Assembly (NCBI RefSeq): GCF_004011695.2
Contig: NC_082410.1
Span: 1,488,001-1,552,000 of the forward strand
From: Ascochyta rabiei
Taxonomy: Eukaryota; Ascomycota; Dothideomycetes; Pleosporales; Didymellaceae
Reading direction: 5' to 3'
Length of the DNA: 64,000 bases
Part shown: positions 1-9,360 of the stretch, piece after piece
How the letters are laid out: each line of letters starts with the position of its first letter
How positions within the stretch are numbered: the stretch's first letter is position 1
Made by a program: the position numbers and the translations under genes
Notes under the pieces: generated by a model
What the model was told of the DNA's origin: nothing
The model's input: only the letters and a program-made list of their open reading frames with translations
Databases searched by the model: none

Positions 1-518
1 GAACGTCTAGACTTGCTAGCCAGAGAGACGAGATGGCATGCAAGCAATTCGCAGTGTCTGTTTCGCTGGAGATGGCGGACATGGCGCGTTTTGTGAGCGC
101 CATAGCGTCGTGTTGAAACGGCGTTGTCGCGGGGGTTGTCGATGCCGACAAGAAAAAGAAGGGAGGACAAAAGGGAACCTACTGAGGAGGTGACAAGTAC
201 TAGACATTGGACTCGTGGGGATGAGCATGCGGTACTGGTTCAGTGGGTAGTACCGACTTATGCTGATGTAGTGGCTCGCCCTTCTATGAACGAACTGAAC
301 GAGAGTTGTTACGGGGAGAATGCGTGGATTTTGAGGTGAGCAAGGCTGTAGTGGCTGGGGGTATCACGAAACGACATGCGAGACGATATATACAAAGGTT
401 GCAATCCAAACAAGTCAATCTCGCGTGGCTGCCGATCTAGTTATCATCAGGAGCTGCAATAGCTTTTCAAGCTTCTGGTGTTGGGAGACCGCTGGGTGGG
501 TTTCGCCTTGTGAACGAT
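1..518. other. No gene recognised at left edge
   Basis: Short open frames of about 70 codons occur on both strands, but none has a recognisable motif, compositional coding signal or convincing splice partner. The stretch probably holds the 3' flank of the helicase gene that ends at 519. Confidence 0.4.
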
Positions 519-3399
519 CTATGGCTCGGGCTTCTTTTTGATCACGTGTTTCTCCATGAACTCCTTGACTTGGGCGTTTGCGCCACCTAGGTCGAAGCGT
601 GGTAGTGCAGTTACGGTCAGGCCCTTTAGAGATCGTGCTCTGCTTACTATGCGGATTGTCAGTCGATGTCTAATGAGTCTTTGAGGAAGACTTACGAGCA
701 ACGTAGATCTGACTTGGTTCAAAGGCTCGCGCAAGATCAACCGTAACGCGGTCAAGCGTCATGCCCTGAGACTTGTGCACGGTGATTGCATAGCCTGCAG
801 TAAGAGGGATCTGCGTTCTTGACAGCTTGCAGTACGGCTCGTAGTTTCCGAGCAAATTCACCGTGCAGTCAGCGAATATGGTTCGGGTAACGCCGTTTGT
901 GAACTGCACGACGGGCCAAGGCTGGTGTCCGTTTACGTCGCCAAAAGCCTTGATTTGCGCTTCGCGGTACGCGGCGTGGTCGCCGCGCAAGTCTCCGCCT
1001 TCGTTTTTCTTGACTGGCACCTTCGGTAGGTCTTTCTCGTCGTAAGGCTTGAATTCGACGATCTTGCCCTGAGCGCCGTTCACGAGGCCCACAGCAGGGT
1101 CAAGGTTCGCTTGCAGTACTACTCGCTGGTCTTGTTTCAGTTGCACTTGTGTGTCGAAACGATGCTCTTTCTGTGCCGCAATGTTAGATGAATGTGCTCT
1201 CTCAATGGATGGTCAACCCACAAGTGTTGATAGACTGCCATCAGGCAGTCGATAGGTGTTCTTTTCGAGAGTCTTATCGCTTCTGTGATTACCAGGCCAA
1301 TAGAAGTCGTCGACGCACTTGTATATGCGAGCTGCTGATTGTATCTTGGCAATGTTCTCGCTGTTGACTCGGTCAACATCGAAGCGTCGAGCGAACAACA
1401 TAATAGCGCCTTCAGTCTCGGACGTGTGGTTCAGAAGAACGTTTGCGTGTGGCTTCAAGATCTTGCCGTCGGTCCGTATGCGGTTGAGGATACTCTTGAA
1501 CATCATGTCTGATTGTCTGTGAATTTGAGTGAGATTTACATGCTTAAAGTTGCATTTCTGTATCGGTTAGTGCTCAGTGCGTACAGTTGTGCAGCGTAAT
1601 ACACATACTTCCCAAGCATGGCTCCGAAACGCCCACATATCAATATCGTAGAACACATCTTCCCGGCAGTCCCTGTTCTCGCACTTGTATTCCTTGGGGC
1701 TGTTATTATTGTCTTTTTCCAATTCCCACCCGCACATGCAGTGAGTGAATGGTTTTACGGGGGCAAGTTGGTAGAACTATGTCGGTCAGTCAACGCTGGC
1801 CTGCTTATATTTGTGTGCACTTACGTCTCCAGTGACAACTAGTTGCACCCCGCCAAAGGCACCTCCAGAATACTTCTCCCCTCTCGAAGCTTTCATAATC
1901 ATGTTCAAACGCTCGAACTGAAGGTTCTCGATCATGCTGATCTCATCAATTACCAATACGTCTGTTTCATCAAATTTCTTCCAGCTTTCTTTACCCCGAG
2001 AGTTCTCCATGAGTTTGTCAATACCCAGCTTCATGCTGTCGGGCGTCCACCCTGCAAAGCTCCAGGTTGTTTGGCCGCCTACGTTGAGAGCCGCCAAATT
2101 TGTTGGCGCAACAATCCTGACTCTTTTGCCTTTTTCTTCTAGCTGTCTGACAAACGCCTTGAGGATTGTGCTCTTGCCACATCCTGCAGAGCCAGTATAG
2201 AAGACATTGTGGCCCTGCACAATCAGGTCTACAACCTGTTGCTGCTCCGGAACAAGCTTGGGTCCATCGTCCAGCGGGACAAAGTTCTGATCTATCTCTG
2301 CCAGGTTCTGTTCCATCTGCGGATATAGCATCCTCATCTGCTGTAGCGATAGTGGTTCTGATGGAATCGTTTCATAACTCGTTGGTTCATACTCTGAAAA
2401 GCTTGCTGTATGTGCTCTCGGTCCAGAAGATCGCGTAGACGAGGGCAATTCGAACACCCGGCCGGGCTGGTGGCTCGGGATCAGCCCAGAGAGCTTCTCG
2501 ACATGCTCTCTGTACTTATCGATATATGCCAACGCCTCCTGTTCAGTCTTAAACTTCTTGTGCTTTGCGCCTGGAAATCCTCTGGTCAACGCTTCCACTG
2601 TCGACCAGTCCTTGTAGACCCCAGGATTACGTCCAACGGCTACCGCGTAGAATCTTATCTTTTTAGGTCCGACATCTGTTGACTCGGTGAGCATCTTTGT
2701 GGTCTCTTGTCTAGAAGAGCCGTCGTAGCTCTTGGATTTGGCCGGTTTTATCCCTTCCTCATTTGCTGTTTTCCTGCGTTTTGGCTCCGGCTCAGGACTC
2801 GACAATATCTCAAACGGAGCACGCTGTGTACCGAGTGGAGGACCAGAAGCTTGCGCAAAGCTTTTAAGAAAAGCTTGACTGGATCCAGGCGGCTCATTGT
2901 CCATGCTGGTAGTAGCCGGCTTTACAGTCATGGATAACTCTTGTAGAAGATCAGGCTCAAAGTGCAATGCGCGTGTTCTCCTCTGGTGAACCTGGATCGC
3001 GGAGCCGCTCGGGATGTTTGCGGGGTTGCAAGCAGGGTTCGTCGTTGAACCATTCTGATTTTCGCGACGCTGTATGTACTACGCTGCGCCTGGAAGACAC
3101 AGAGGCTCTTGAGGTTCGTACACTGGTGGTGCCGTTCGGTGTGTAGGTCGATATAGATGTGTACCACGTTGGACTCGCTCGTTTTGTATCAAATCTTCAT
3201 TTGAGTATACATGGTTTGCGCCATAGTAAAATGCGTCCTGCTCCCGCTTCAAAGGCTGATAAGGTATCCAAGGTGTCGTGTCTGATGTTGCTGGAGCTGC
3301 ATGATGGTCGTTCCTAGGTCGCCAAGAGTCACGAGCGCCAGAAAGAGGGCTGGGTTGCAGGTCTCGATGATAGGGCACCACGTCTTCGCGAGAGCTCAT
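519..3399 (-). CDS. PIF1-family DNA helicase with N-terminal RNase H1/viroplasmin-type domain
   Basis: Predicted ATP-dependent 5'-3' DNA helicase. Exons on the minus strand: 3124-3399, 1825-3069, 1609-1776, 1222-1557, 696-1170, 519-646; introns are 48-54 nt and every junction restores the family reading frame. In the resulting ~875-residue model, residues ~232-276 (starting FYAVAVGR, with FPGAKHKKFKT) match the RNase H1 N-terminal hybrid-binding domain also found in caulimovirus viroplasmin. Walker A GSAGCGKST lies near 385-393 and Walker B VLVIDEIS near 463. A CxC...CxxxxC insert follows QLAPVKPF in exon 3. The C-terminal motif ITVHKSQGMTLD and YVALSRARSL (created by splicing across 647-695) complete the helicase core. 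The start is uncertain: an in-frame TAG at 3079-3081 separates the first 92 codons unless a 54-nt intron (3070-3123, weak GTGTAC donor) is removed; otherwise the start is the ATG at 2931 (737 aa). Helicase identity is secure; the 5' end is not. Confidence 0.85.
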
Positions 3400-3645
3400 T
3401 GCGCCCAACAGCCAATAATATAAAATACTATATAGCGGAGAGCTTCAAGCATCAAAAGCAAAAAGGACACGATTGAGCTTAGAATCGCAGCCTATCACTA
3501 CGCCCGGCGTGTTAACGAAGAGCGGTTGCCTCGCGTAGACGCGTGGGACGCACGCTACTTTAGCTCCCGGAGAAGGGCCGGCGGATGGTTATGATCAGAC
3601 TTTTGACACCTGATTATTTGGTCTGAAATCTCTATAGGGTATATA

Positions 3646-5568
3646 TCACGTTTCTTTTTCGATCGCTGCGGCTACAGCATTGAGATCGATGGGATCTGCC
3701 TCCTCCGTCTTCCTCTTCTTGCCTCCTGCCTTTGATCTTCCATGTCCCAGCCATCCCTGCTTCGCGGTGATAGGTTGTAGGAAACCGTCTATATGAACCC
3801 CGCCATGCGTTCTCTCTTCGTTATCCGAATCGTTGGATCGAGGGTCATAGCCGTGGATCCTCCTACAGTGCTCAATTACTCGATACGACATTGCAAAGTC
3901 CTTGCGATGTCCGTAGCAGTCAGTGTGTGGACAGCGTATTGCGCCTGGTTGGAAGTATGGCCGCTTCGTGGAGCGAGGTGCACCGATGGTGGGCTTGCTC
4001 GGAGCTGGAATGGTGGATGGTGTAAAATTGACCGGGTCGGCGGGGAGTTTCGTTGCAAGATCTTCATGCAAGGGCGTGAACGACATGCTTTCTCCGAACA
4101 AAGCTGAGCAACGCTGCGCGGTCCGAGCGAGCGCTTGTTGATTCCAGCCTTTCACAGCTGCAATCCCGAGAACTTCGCTCCAGTCCATAAGGCCTGCTCG
4201 CGACCAGTCGCGGGTGTTCGACACGTCCTCGTCCATTGTGCTCTCCGACCTGCTTCGCTTCCGACGAAGTGTTGGGCTACGAGACGCGTTCAACTCTAGT
4301 CCGTCTTTGTTGCCAAACCGAGCGCCGTAATCAGAAGCCGAGTCGCTGTCTTCAGACTGCACTTTAGGTTTCGAAGCCTTCTTCGTAGACCTTGGAGCAC
4401 GACTGGCGCGACTGGAAGAGGGTCGTGAGGATTGCCGGGTAACAGGTTTACTCCGGGGCGCACTCTTAGCTCGAGATTGGGACCTGGATCGAGACTCTCG
4501 CTCGGTAATTTCTGCGTCTGTTGTGAACTCACTCTGAGACGACCCTTCACCGAACCCCCCACGTCCGAAGTGGTTCAGACGAGTCCGCTGCAACGCTAGC
4601 GCAACGTCATCCAGTTTGTCGAGCATAGAAGCGACCATCGGCTGCAAGAGTCTATGGGCCTTCGTGTCGTCCGCAAGAATGGCCGGCTTGATAGTCAGCT
4701 CAGGCTGAGGTTTCCTCCCACGCTTCACTCCATGTCCTCCAGCCACATCTTCGTCTCCACTGCCATTTTTCATGTCGATATCAGAGTGAATGCTCTGTGG
4801 TTTAGATGTTGCTCTTGACCGCGCTCTCTTCTTTGCATCTGGCTGGCCTTCATCTTGCCAATCCTTTTTGTGCCAGCTATGCTTTGCTAACCGGAGGAAT
4901 ACGCCCAGCATCTCTTCTTTCAGCTCTGTTCCGGGGTCTTGCGCTCCACCACCGCCAATCACCCATTCGTTCTCTTCCGGATCGACTGCAGCCCTTCTAA
5001 ATCCGTTGTTGAGCGTGTAGAGCGAAGTTGGGGGCAATGGCCACGCCGTCCAGTCCTTTGCGGGAACCAGCTCCGTCTGCAGCTGCCCTGCGGCGTCTGT
5101 GTATTGCAGTTCCTTCCCTTCCTTCAGCCAAGCGTCCTTGTTCTGCCAGTTGTTGAGGGTCGAAAGCTCCGTGGCAGGCTTGCGCACGCGGCGCTTCAAA
5201 GCATGCGCATTGTAGAGGTGGGCGGCAAGGTCGGTGTCTTGGAGCTGCTGGAGCGATTCGGCGATCTGGCGATCTGCTGCGGTGTAGCCTTTCCACGTCT
5301 GCGGTGGCCCTTTGAACCGGTTCGGTCGTTCCGGTTCATCATCGTCAGACTCTTCGCTGTCTGCATCGTTTCCGGCCAAGTCCCGCGCGAATTCTTCGAT
5401 TTCAACATCGTGAGCACCATGTGCGGTGTTCACGGCTTGCGCGCTTGGAGGACTACGCAAGCTAGGTCTGAGTGGTGACGGCGCGATGGGCGATGGTGGT
5501 TGATCGGACCCGGATTCATATTCAGATTCGGTTGGCGGCGCGCTGCTGTCACCACCAAACAACGACAT
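3646..5568 (-). CDS. Rrn9-like RNA polymerase I transcription initiation factor
   Basis: Single-exon gene of 640 codons starting at the ATG at 5568; the frame stays open upstream to 5652 but without an ATG. Residues ~110-150 contain DLAAHLYNAHALKRRVR, the signature of the Rrn9 domain, a subunit of the yeast upstream activating factor that recruits RNA polymerase I to rDNA. The middle is basic and Ser/Arg-rich (ERESRSRSQSRAKS and following). Near residue 490, DWSEVLGIAAVKGWN followed by ARTAQRCSALFGE resembles the second conserved block of fungal Rrn9 proteins. Towards the C-terminus a C-X4-C-X14-H-X4-H arrangement (CPHTDC to HCRRIH) looks like a C2H2 finger, and the end is lysine-rich, consistent with nuclear location. 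It is transcribed divergently from the channel gene starting at 6058. The Rrn9 assignment rests on motif recall; the zinc finger is inferred from spacing only. Confidence 0.72.
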   Translation of the reverse strand: MSLFGGDSSAPPTESEYESGSDQPPSPIAPSPLRPSLRSPPSAQAVNTAHGAHDVEIEEFARDLAGNDADSEESDDDEPERPNRFKGPPQTWKGYTAADRQIAESLQQLQDTDLAAHLYNAHALKRRVRKPATELSTLNNWQNKDAWLKEGKELQYTDAAGQLQTELVPAKDWTAWPLPPTSLYTLNNGFRRAAVDPEENEWVIGGGGAQDPGTELKEEMLGVFLRLAKHSWHKKDWQDEGQPDAKKRARSRATSKPQSIHSDIDMKNGSGDEDVAGGHGVKRGRKPQPELTIKPAILADDTKAHRLLQPMVASMLDKLDDVALALQRTRLNHFGRGGFGEGSSQSEFTTDAEITERESRSRSQSRAKSAPRSKPVTRQSSRPSSSRASRAPRSTKKASKPKVQSEDSDSASDYGARFGNKDGLELNASRSPTLRRKRSRSESTMDEDVSNTRDWSRAGLMDWSEVLGIAAVKGWNQQALARTAQRCSALFGESMSFTPLHEDLATKLPADPVNFTPSTIPAPSKPTIGAPRSTKRPYFQPGAIRCPHTDCYGHRKDFAMSYRVIEHCRRIHGYDPRSNDSDNEERTHGGVHIDGFLQPITAKQGWLGHGRSKAGGKKRKTEEADPIDLNAVAAAIEKET

Positions 5569-6057
5569 CTGGATTGTTGTAGATGTCAAATGCAGGTATG
5601 ACTCGTCTTGTTGCTGTGCAGTTTCGTTTGTCCATGGCTTGGTCAAGGACAAAGTCTCGGTGAACCTCGCAATGTTCCGTGTGGGGTGTTACGGAAACGC
5701 GAAAGCACGTGCCCTACCCTCGTTGTGTTAAACTCGTGCTCCACGACTCTTGGAAGCTCTACGGTACAGCAGCTGAGCTTGTCGAAAACAGGGTCTGACA
5801 TCTGCGCTTCTCATGCATTTGCTGAAAGCAGCAGATCGCGCAGTAAATCCAATTCCTGCAGCTCATGGTCCAGATTGCCGCATTTAGCGCAGCTAGGTAC
5901 GTCATGGGTCATTTCGACCACACTGACACGGCACACGACAGCTTGGTTGTCTTGCGCTTGACCCAGGCACCCTGCCCGGCTGTTTTTATGCACTACACTC
6001 ACAAAGACAACATGCCTCCACGTTCTTTTGTGTTGGGCACCTCGAAACACTGCCAAC
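5569..6057. promoter_or_regulatory. Divergent intergenic region between Rrn9-like gene and K+ channel
   Basis: This 489-bp stretch separates two divergent start codons and must hold both promoters. I see no clear TATA box or repeated operator; small open frames here are antisense shadows. Confidence 0.5.
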
Positions 6058-8179
6058 ATGAACGATCCAGGTCTAGATAAGTCCGCATCGCAGGCGGCCG
6101 AAGATGTCGAGGCAAACAACACCTTTGAGCAAGATAGAGAGCAGGCTGAAGAAGAAGAGCAGGAGTTTTTGAAACCTGGGTGCGCCTGTCCTCCGCCTCT
6201 ACAACGAAACCCCAACTCATCTCTCTAGTCGATGGTGGTTTGCATCTACAGCATGTCCACTCATAGCAGGCACTTTTGGGCCCATGGCAAACGCGTTCAG
6301 CATCTGCGCGCTTCCTGAGAAGTGGAGAGTGTACATCCCGCCAGGGGGCGACGAAGGCCATGGGCTCACGGTTGAGGATCCGAAGTGGCTGATCGCCATC
6401 AACTCCGTATCGCTGGTGTTCGCACTCACCGCCAATCTGTTTCTCCTGTTGAACATGGCTCGGAGAGTTTCCTTTGCTGTTGCACAGCCAATCACCTTGG
6501 TTGGGTTCTACACAGCGTCTTTACTCCTGATGGCTCTTGTTGGTGTTGCATCGTCCGCGGTGTTTCGGATAGAACCACGACGGGAACATGCTCTCAGCCA
6601 GGCCTACTACTACGCCATGATTGCAGCTGGACTCTACTTCATCATCGCGACGCTCATGCTGCTCACCATCTACGGCGCATACAAGGGTCGTTACCCCAAG
6701 GAGTTCAGGCTTTCTCCCAGCCAGCGGACACTCATGCTACAGACCATCGGTTTCATGTTTTACCTGCTCTTGGGTGCCGTGGTGTTTGCACAAGTGGAAG
6801 GCTGGAGCTTCTTGGATGGCGTGTTCTACGCAGATTTTACCCTGCTCACCGTTGGCATAGGAGGCGAATTTGTTCCCGCTACCCACACTGCCCGCTCGCT
6901 ATTGTTCCCTTACGCCATGGGTGGGCTCGTCACTGTCGGTCTAGTCATCGGATCCATACGATCCTTGATTCTCGAACACGGGAAACAAAAGATGGCGGCC
7001 CGTTTTACCGAAATCAAGAGGGAGAGGGTTCTCGCATCCTACAACGACAAAACGAGGACGATTAAACTGGGCTGGTTCTCAAACATGGAGTACTTTCAGA
7101 AAGGACTCTCCGAATCTCAAAAGAGAGAGCAGGAGTTCCGCGTCATGCGAAGGATACAGGAGATCTCCGAAAAGAACCGACGGTACACATCGTTAGCCAT
7201 CTCGTCCATCGCGGCGATGCTGCTGTGGTTTCTTGGAGCTTTGGTCTTTATGTTCGCCGAGAAACCGCAGGGCTGGACCTACTTCTCGGCTCTGTATTTT
7301 GCATACACCTCGCTGCTGACTATCGGGTACGGTGACCTCGTACCGCAGTCTAATGCCGGCAAAGCCTTCTTCGTGTTCTGGAGTTTGCTGGCCGTACCAA
7401 CACTGACCATTCTCATCAGCAACATGGGCGACACTATTATCAAAGAATTCAAAGACTTTACCATCTGGGTCGGCTCTTTGACGCTCCTGCCAGACGAGGA
7501 AGGACTCATGTCGACTCTGCGACTCGGTGCAAAGCGAATGAGGAAAGTGTATCGAGAAGAGTCTCAAGAGGCCGATCAGGGTGCATCCGTACGGCACATG
7601 ATGGACAGACTACGAGGTCACCTGGAAGAGGAGGAACTTGGGCTAGCAGAAGAAGCTGGCGAACATGGCGACAAACTAATGCGCGACGTCCACTTCTACC
7701 ATTTCATCTTGTCCAAGGAGATCAGGCAGCTGATGAAGGACGTCGACGCATCGCCTCCACGGCAGTACAGCTACGCCGAGTGGTCGTACTATCTCCGTCT
7801 GCTCGGACAGGATGAGAGCGACCCTTCGTTCCACCGCCGAGCTCAGGTCCACCACATGCACAGCAACCACTCAGCGCCCGACCTCGGCACCGCAGACGAC
7901 GGCGAAGAGCAAGCGTGGAGCTGGCTGGGCATCCGCAGCCCGCTCATGGGCAACGCAAGCGAGGCGCAGTGGCTCCTCCGGAGACTGTCTGCGCGGCTCG
8001 AGATGGAACTGCGAAAGATGAGCAACCCGGACCGTAAGCAGAGAAAATCACCACCGCCAATTTCAATGGACGAGCTGAGGAACAGGAAAGATGCGGACGG
8101 TGGTACTGCAGAATCCTCAGGGAGGACATTCAACGCTGCCGAAGCCAGACGACGGGCGCGCAAGGGCATTGATCCGTGA
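6058..8179 (+). CDS. TOK1: TOK-type two-pore outward-rectifier potassium channel
   Basis: Plasma-membrane K+ channel of the fungal 8-TM/2-pore family, predicted to carry K+ efflux and set membrane potential. Two exons: 6058-6179 and 6229-8179; the 49-nt intron (GTGCGC...CTCTAG) joins KPG to RWWFASTACPL, giving 690 aa. The first exon is acidic and cytosolic. TM segments follow (for example SLVFALTANLFLLLNMARR, FYTASLLLMALVGVAS, LYFIIATLMLLTIYGAY). The first pore loop carries TVGIGGEF and the second TIGYGDLVP, the canonical K+ selectivity filter; an unusual Gly-Glu replaces Asp after the first filter. The C-terminal ~250 residues are soluble, charged and partly helical. Length and the two-pore layout fit the family. 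The upstream gene is divergent; the downstream neighbour is convergent 1.2 kb away. Confidence 0.93.
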
Positions 8180-9360
8180 GGTAGCTAGTAAACGCGCATC
8201 TATCAATCCAAGACGCAAGAAAATCGCATGTACCTCACCACCTTCCTCACCACCTTCCCCATCCCCATCCCCACCCCACCGCAGAGCTAAACCCAGCAAC
8301 GGACAGAGCGCCAGGGACGTAGCCAGCCAAGGAGAGCCGCTGATCATCCACCCCACCACGCGCGGGCGACGAAAAGGGCAGTGCGTGAATCCGAATCTCA
8401 CACTTCCCCCTTCACGTCAATGTGGTGCAGGCTCCATGGTATGGAGAATCAGGACTAAGGTGGAGTTTGAGTTGGAGAGACGAGGAAAGAGGAATTATGT
8501 GCATAGCCCCGAACTAGGGAAGAGAGAGAGAGAGAGTTTGAGTTGGAGAGAGGAGGCGATGAAGCTGCGCATTGGGGTTCATTCAGGGTGTGGTGAGGTT
8601 GGGAGGGTTGGGGCTGGTGGCGGGGGTGTGTGTGCATTTAGGGAGGTGGAAGGGAGAGAAGGGGGAGGAGATGCTAGATGTCTATCGTGAGTTACGGATT
8701 CACATCATGATCAAGTCATCACATCACAACACAACACAACACGTCACTTCACTCCACTCACTCCACTCACTCACTCCATCCATCCCCACTGATTCCACGC
8801 GTAGATGGCACAATTTCAAAGCATTGACCATTCGCATTCCGATTACTTCATCGTTAACCTAGTCCTCTTCTTCCTCCCAACTGAAAACACCCACCCGATT
8901 TTCCCTCCTTGAACCAAGAAAAAACAAAATTCCAGCATGCCAGACACGGCTTGGAATCCGCAACGCAATGCAAAGCAGCGGCGCGGTAGCAAGTACTAAT
9001 ACAGGGGAGCTGATGCGCTATGCCAATACCAATGACAATGCTAATGCCGACGCGAGGTGTGATGCGAGACTGAAAAAAAAAAAAAAAAAAAAAAAAAGAC
9101 GAAAAGAGCTAAACATAAACGAACATCTCGAAGGATATCGCGGAGAAGGGTATTGAGTGCGAAAGCAGCGCGGAAAAGTAGCAAATGGCAGGTATTAGAT
9201 GAATGCATGGATGGCTGGTTGTGCGGATACAGTAAGATAAAGACATGTGGCGGGAAGTATGCGCGCGGTAAGATGTATGACAAAACGGTACCGAGGCAGA
9301 ATAAATTCCTCATCCGTGTACGTGGAGTGGTTCAAGGAAGCGAGGTTGAGGGGGAGACGC
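8180..9360. other. Convergent intergenic region with low-complexity DNA
   Basis: No gene seen. It contains C-rich and (GA)n tracts, a near-identical ~22-bp direct repeat (GAGTTTGAGTTGGAGAGA core at about 8463 and 8534), an ACTCACTCC-type tract around 8745-8780, and a 25-nt A run. It probably holds the 3' UTRs of the two convergent genes. Confidence 0.6.
9073..9097. repeat. Poly(A) run
   Basis: An uninterrupted run of 25 A residues on the plus strand between two convergent genes. It could be a slippage-prone homopolymer or the tail of an old retroposed copy, but no retrogene body is visible beside it. Confidence 0.9.

Noticed and set aside
5811..6361. Minus-strand frames opposite the K+ channel 5' end
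   Set aside because: They are antisense to the well-supported first exon and intron of the channel and have no family features.
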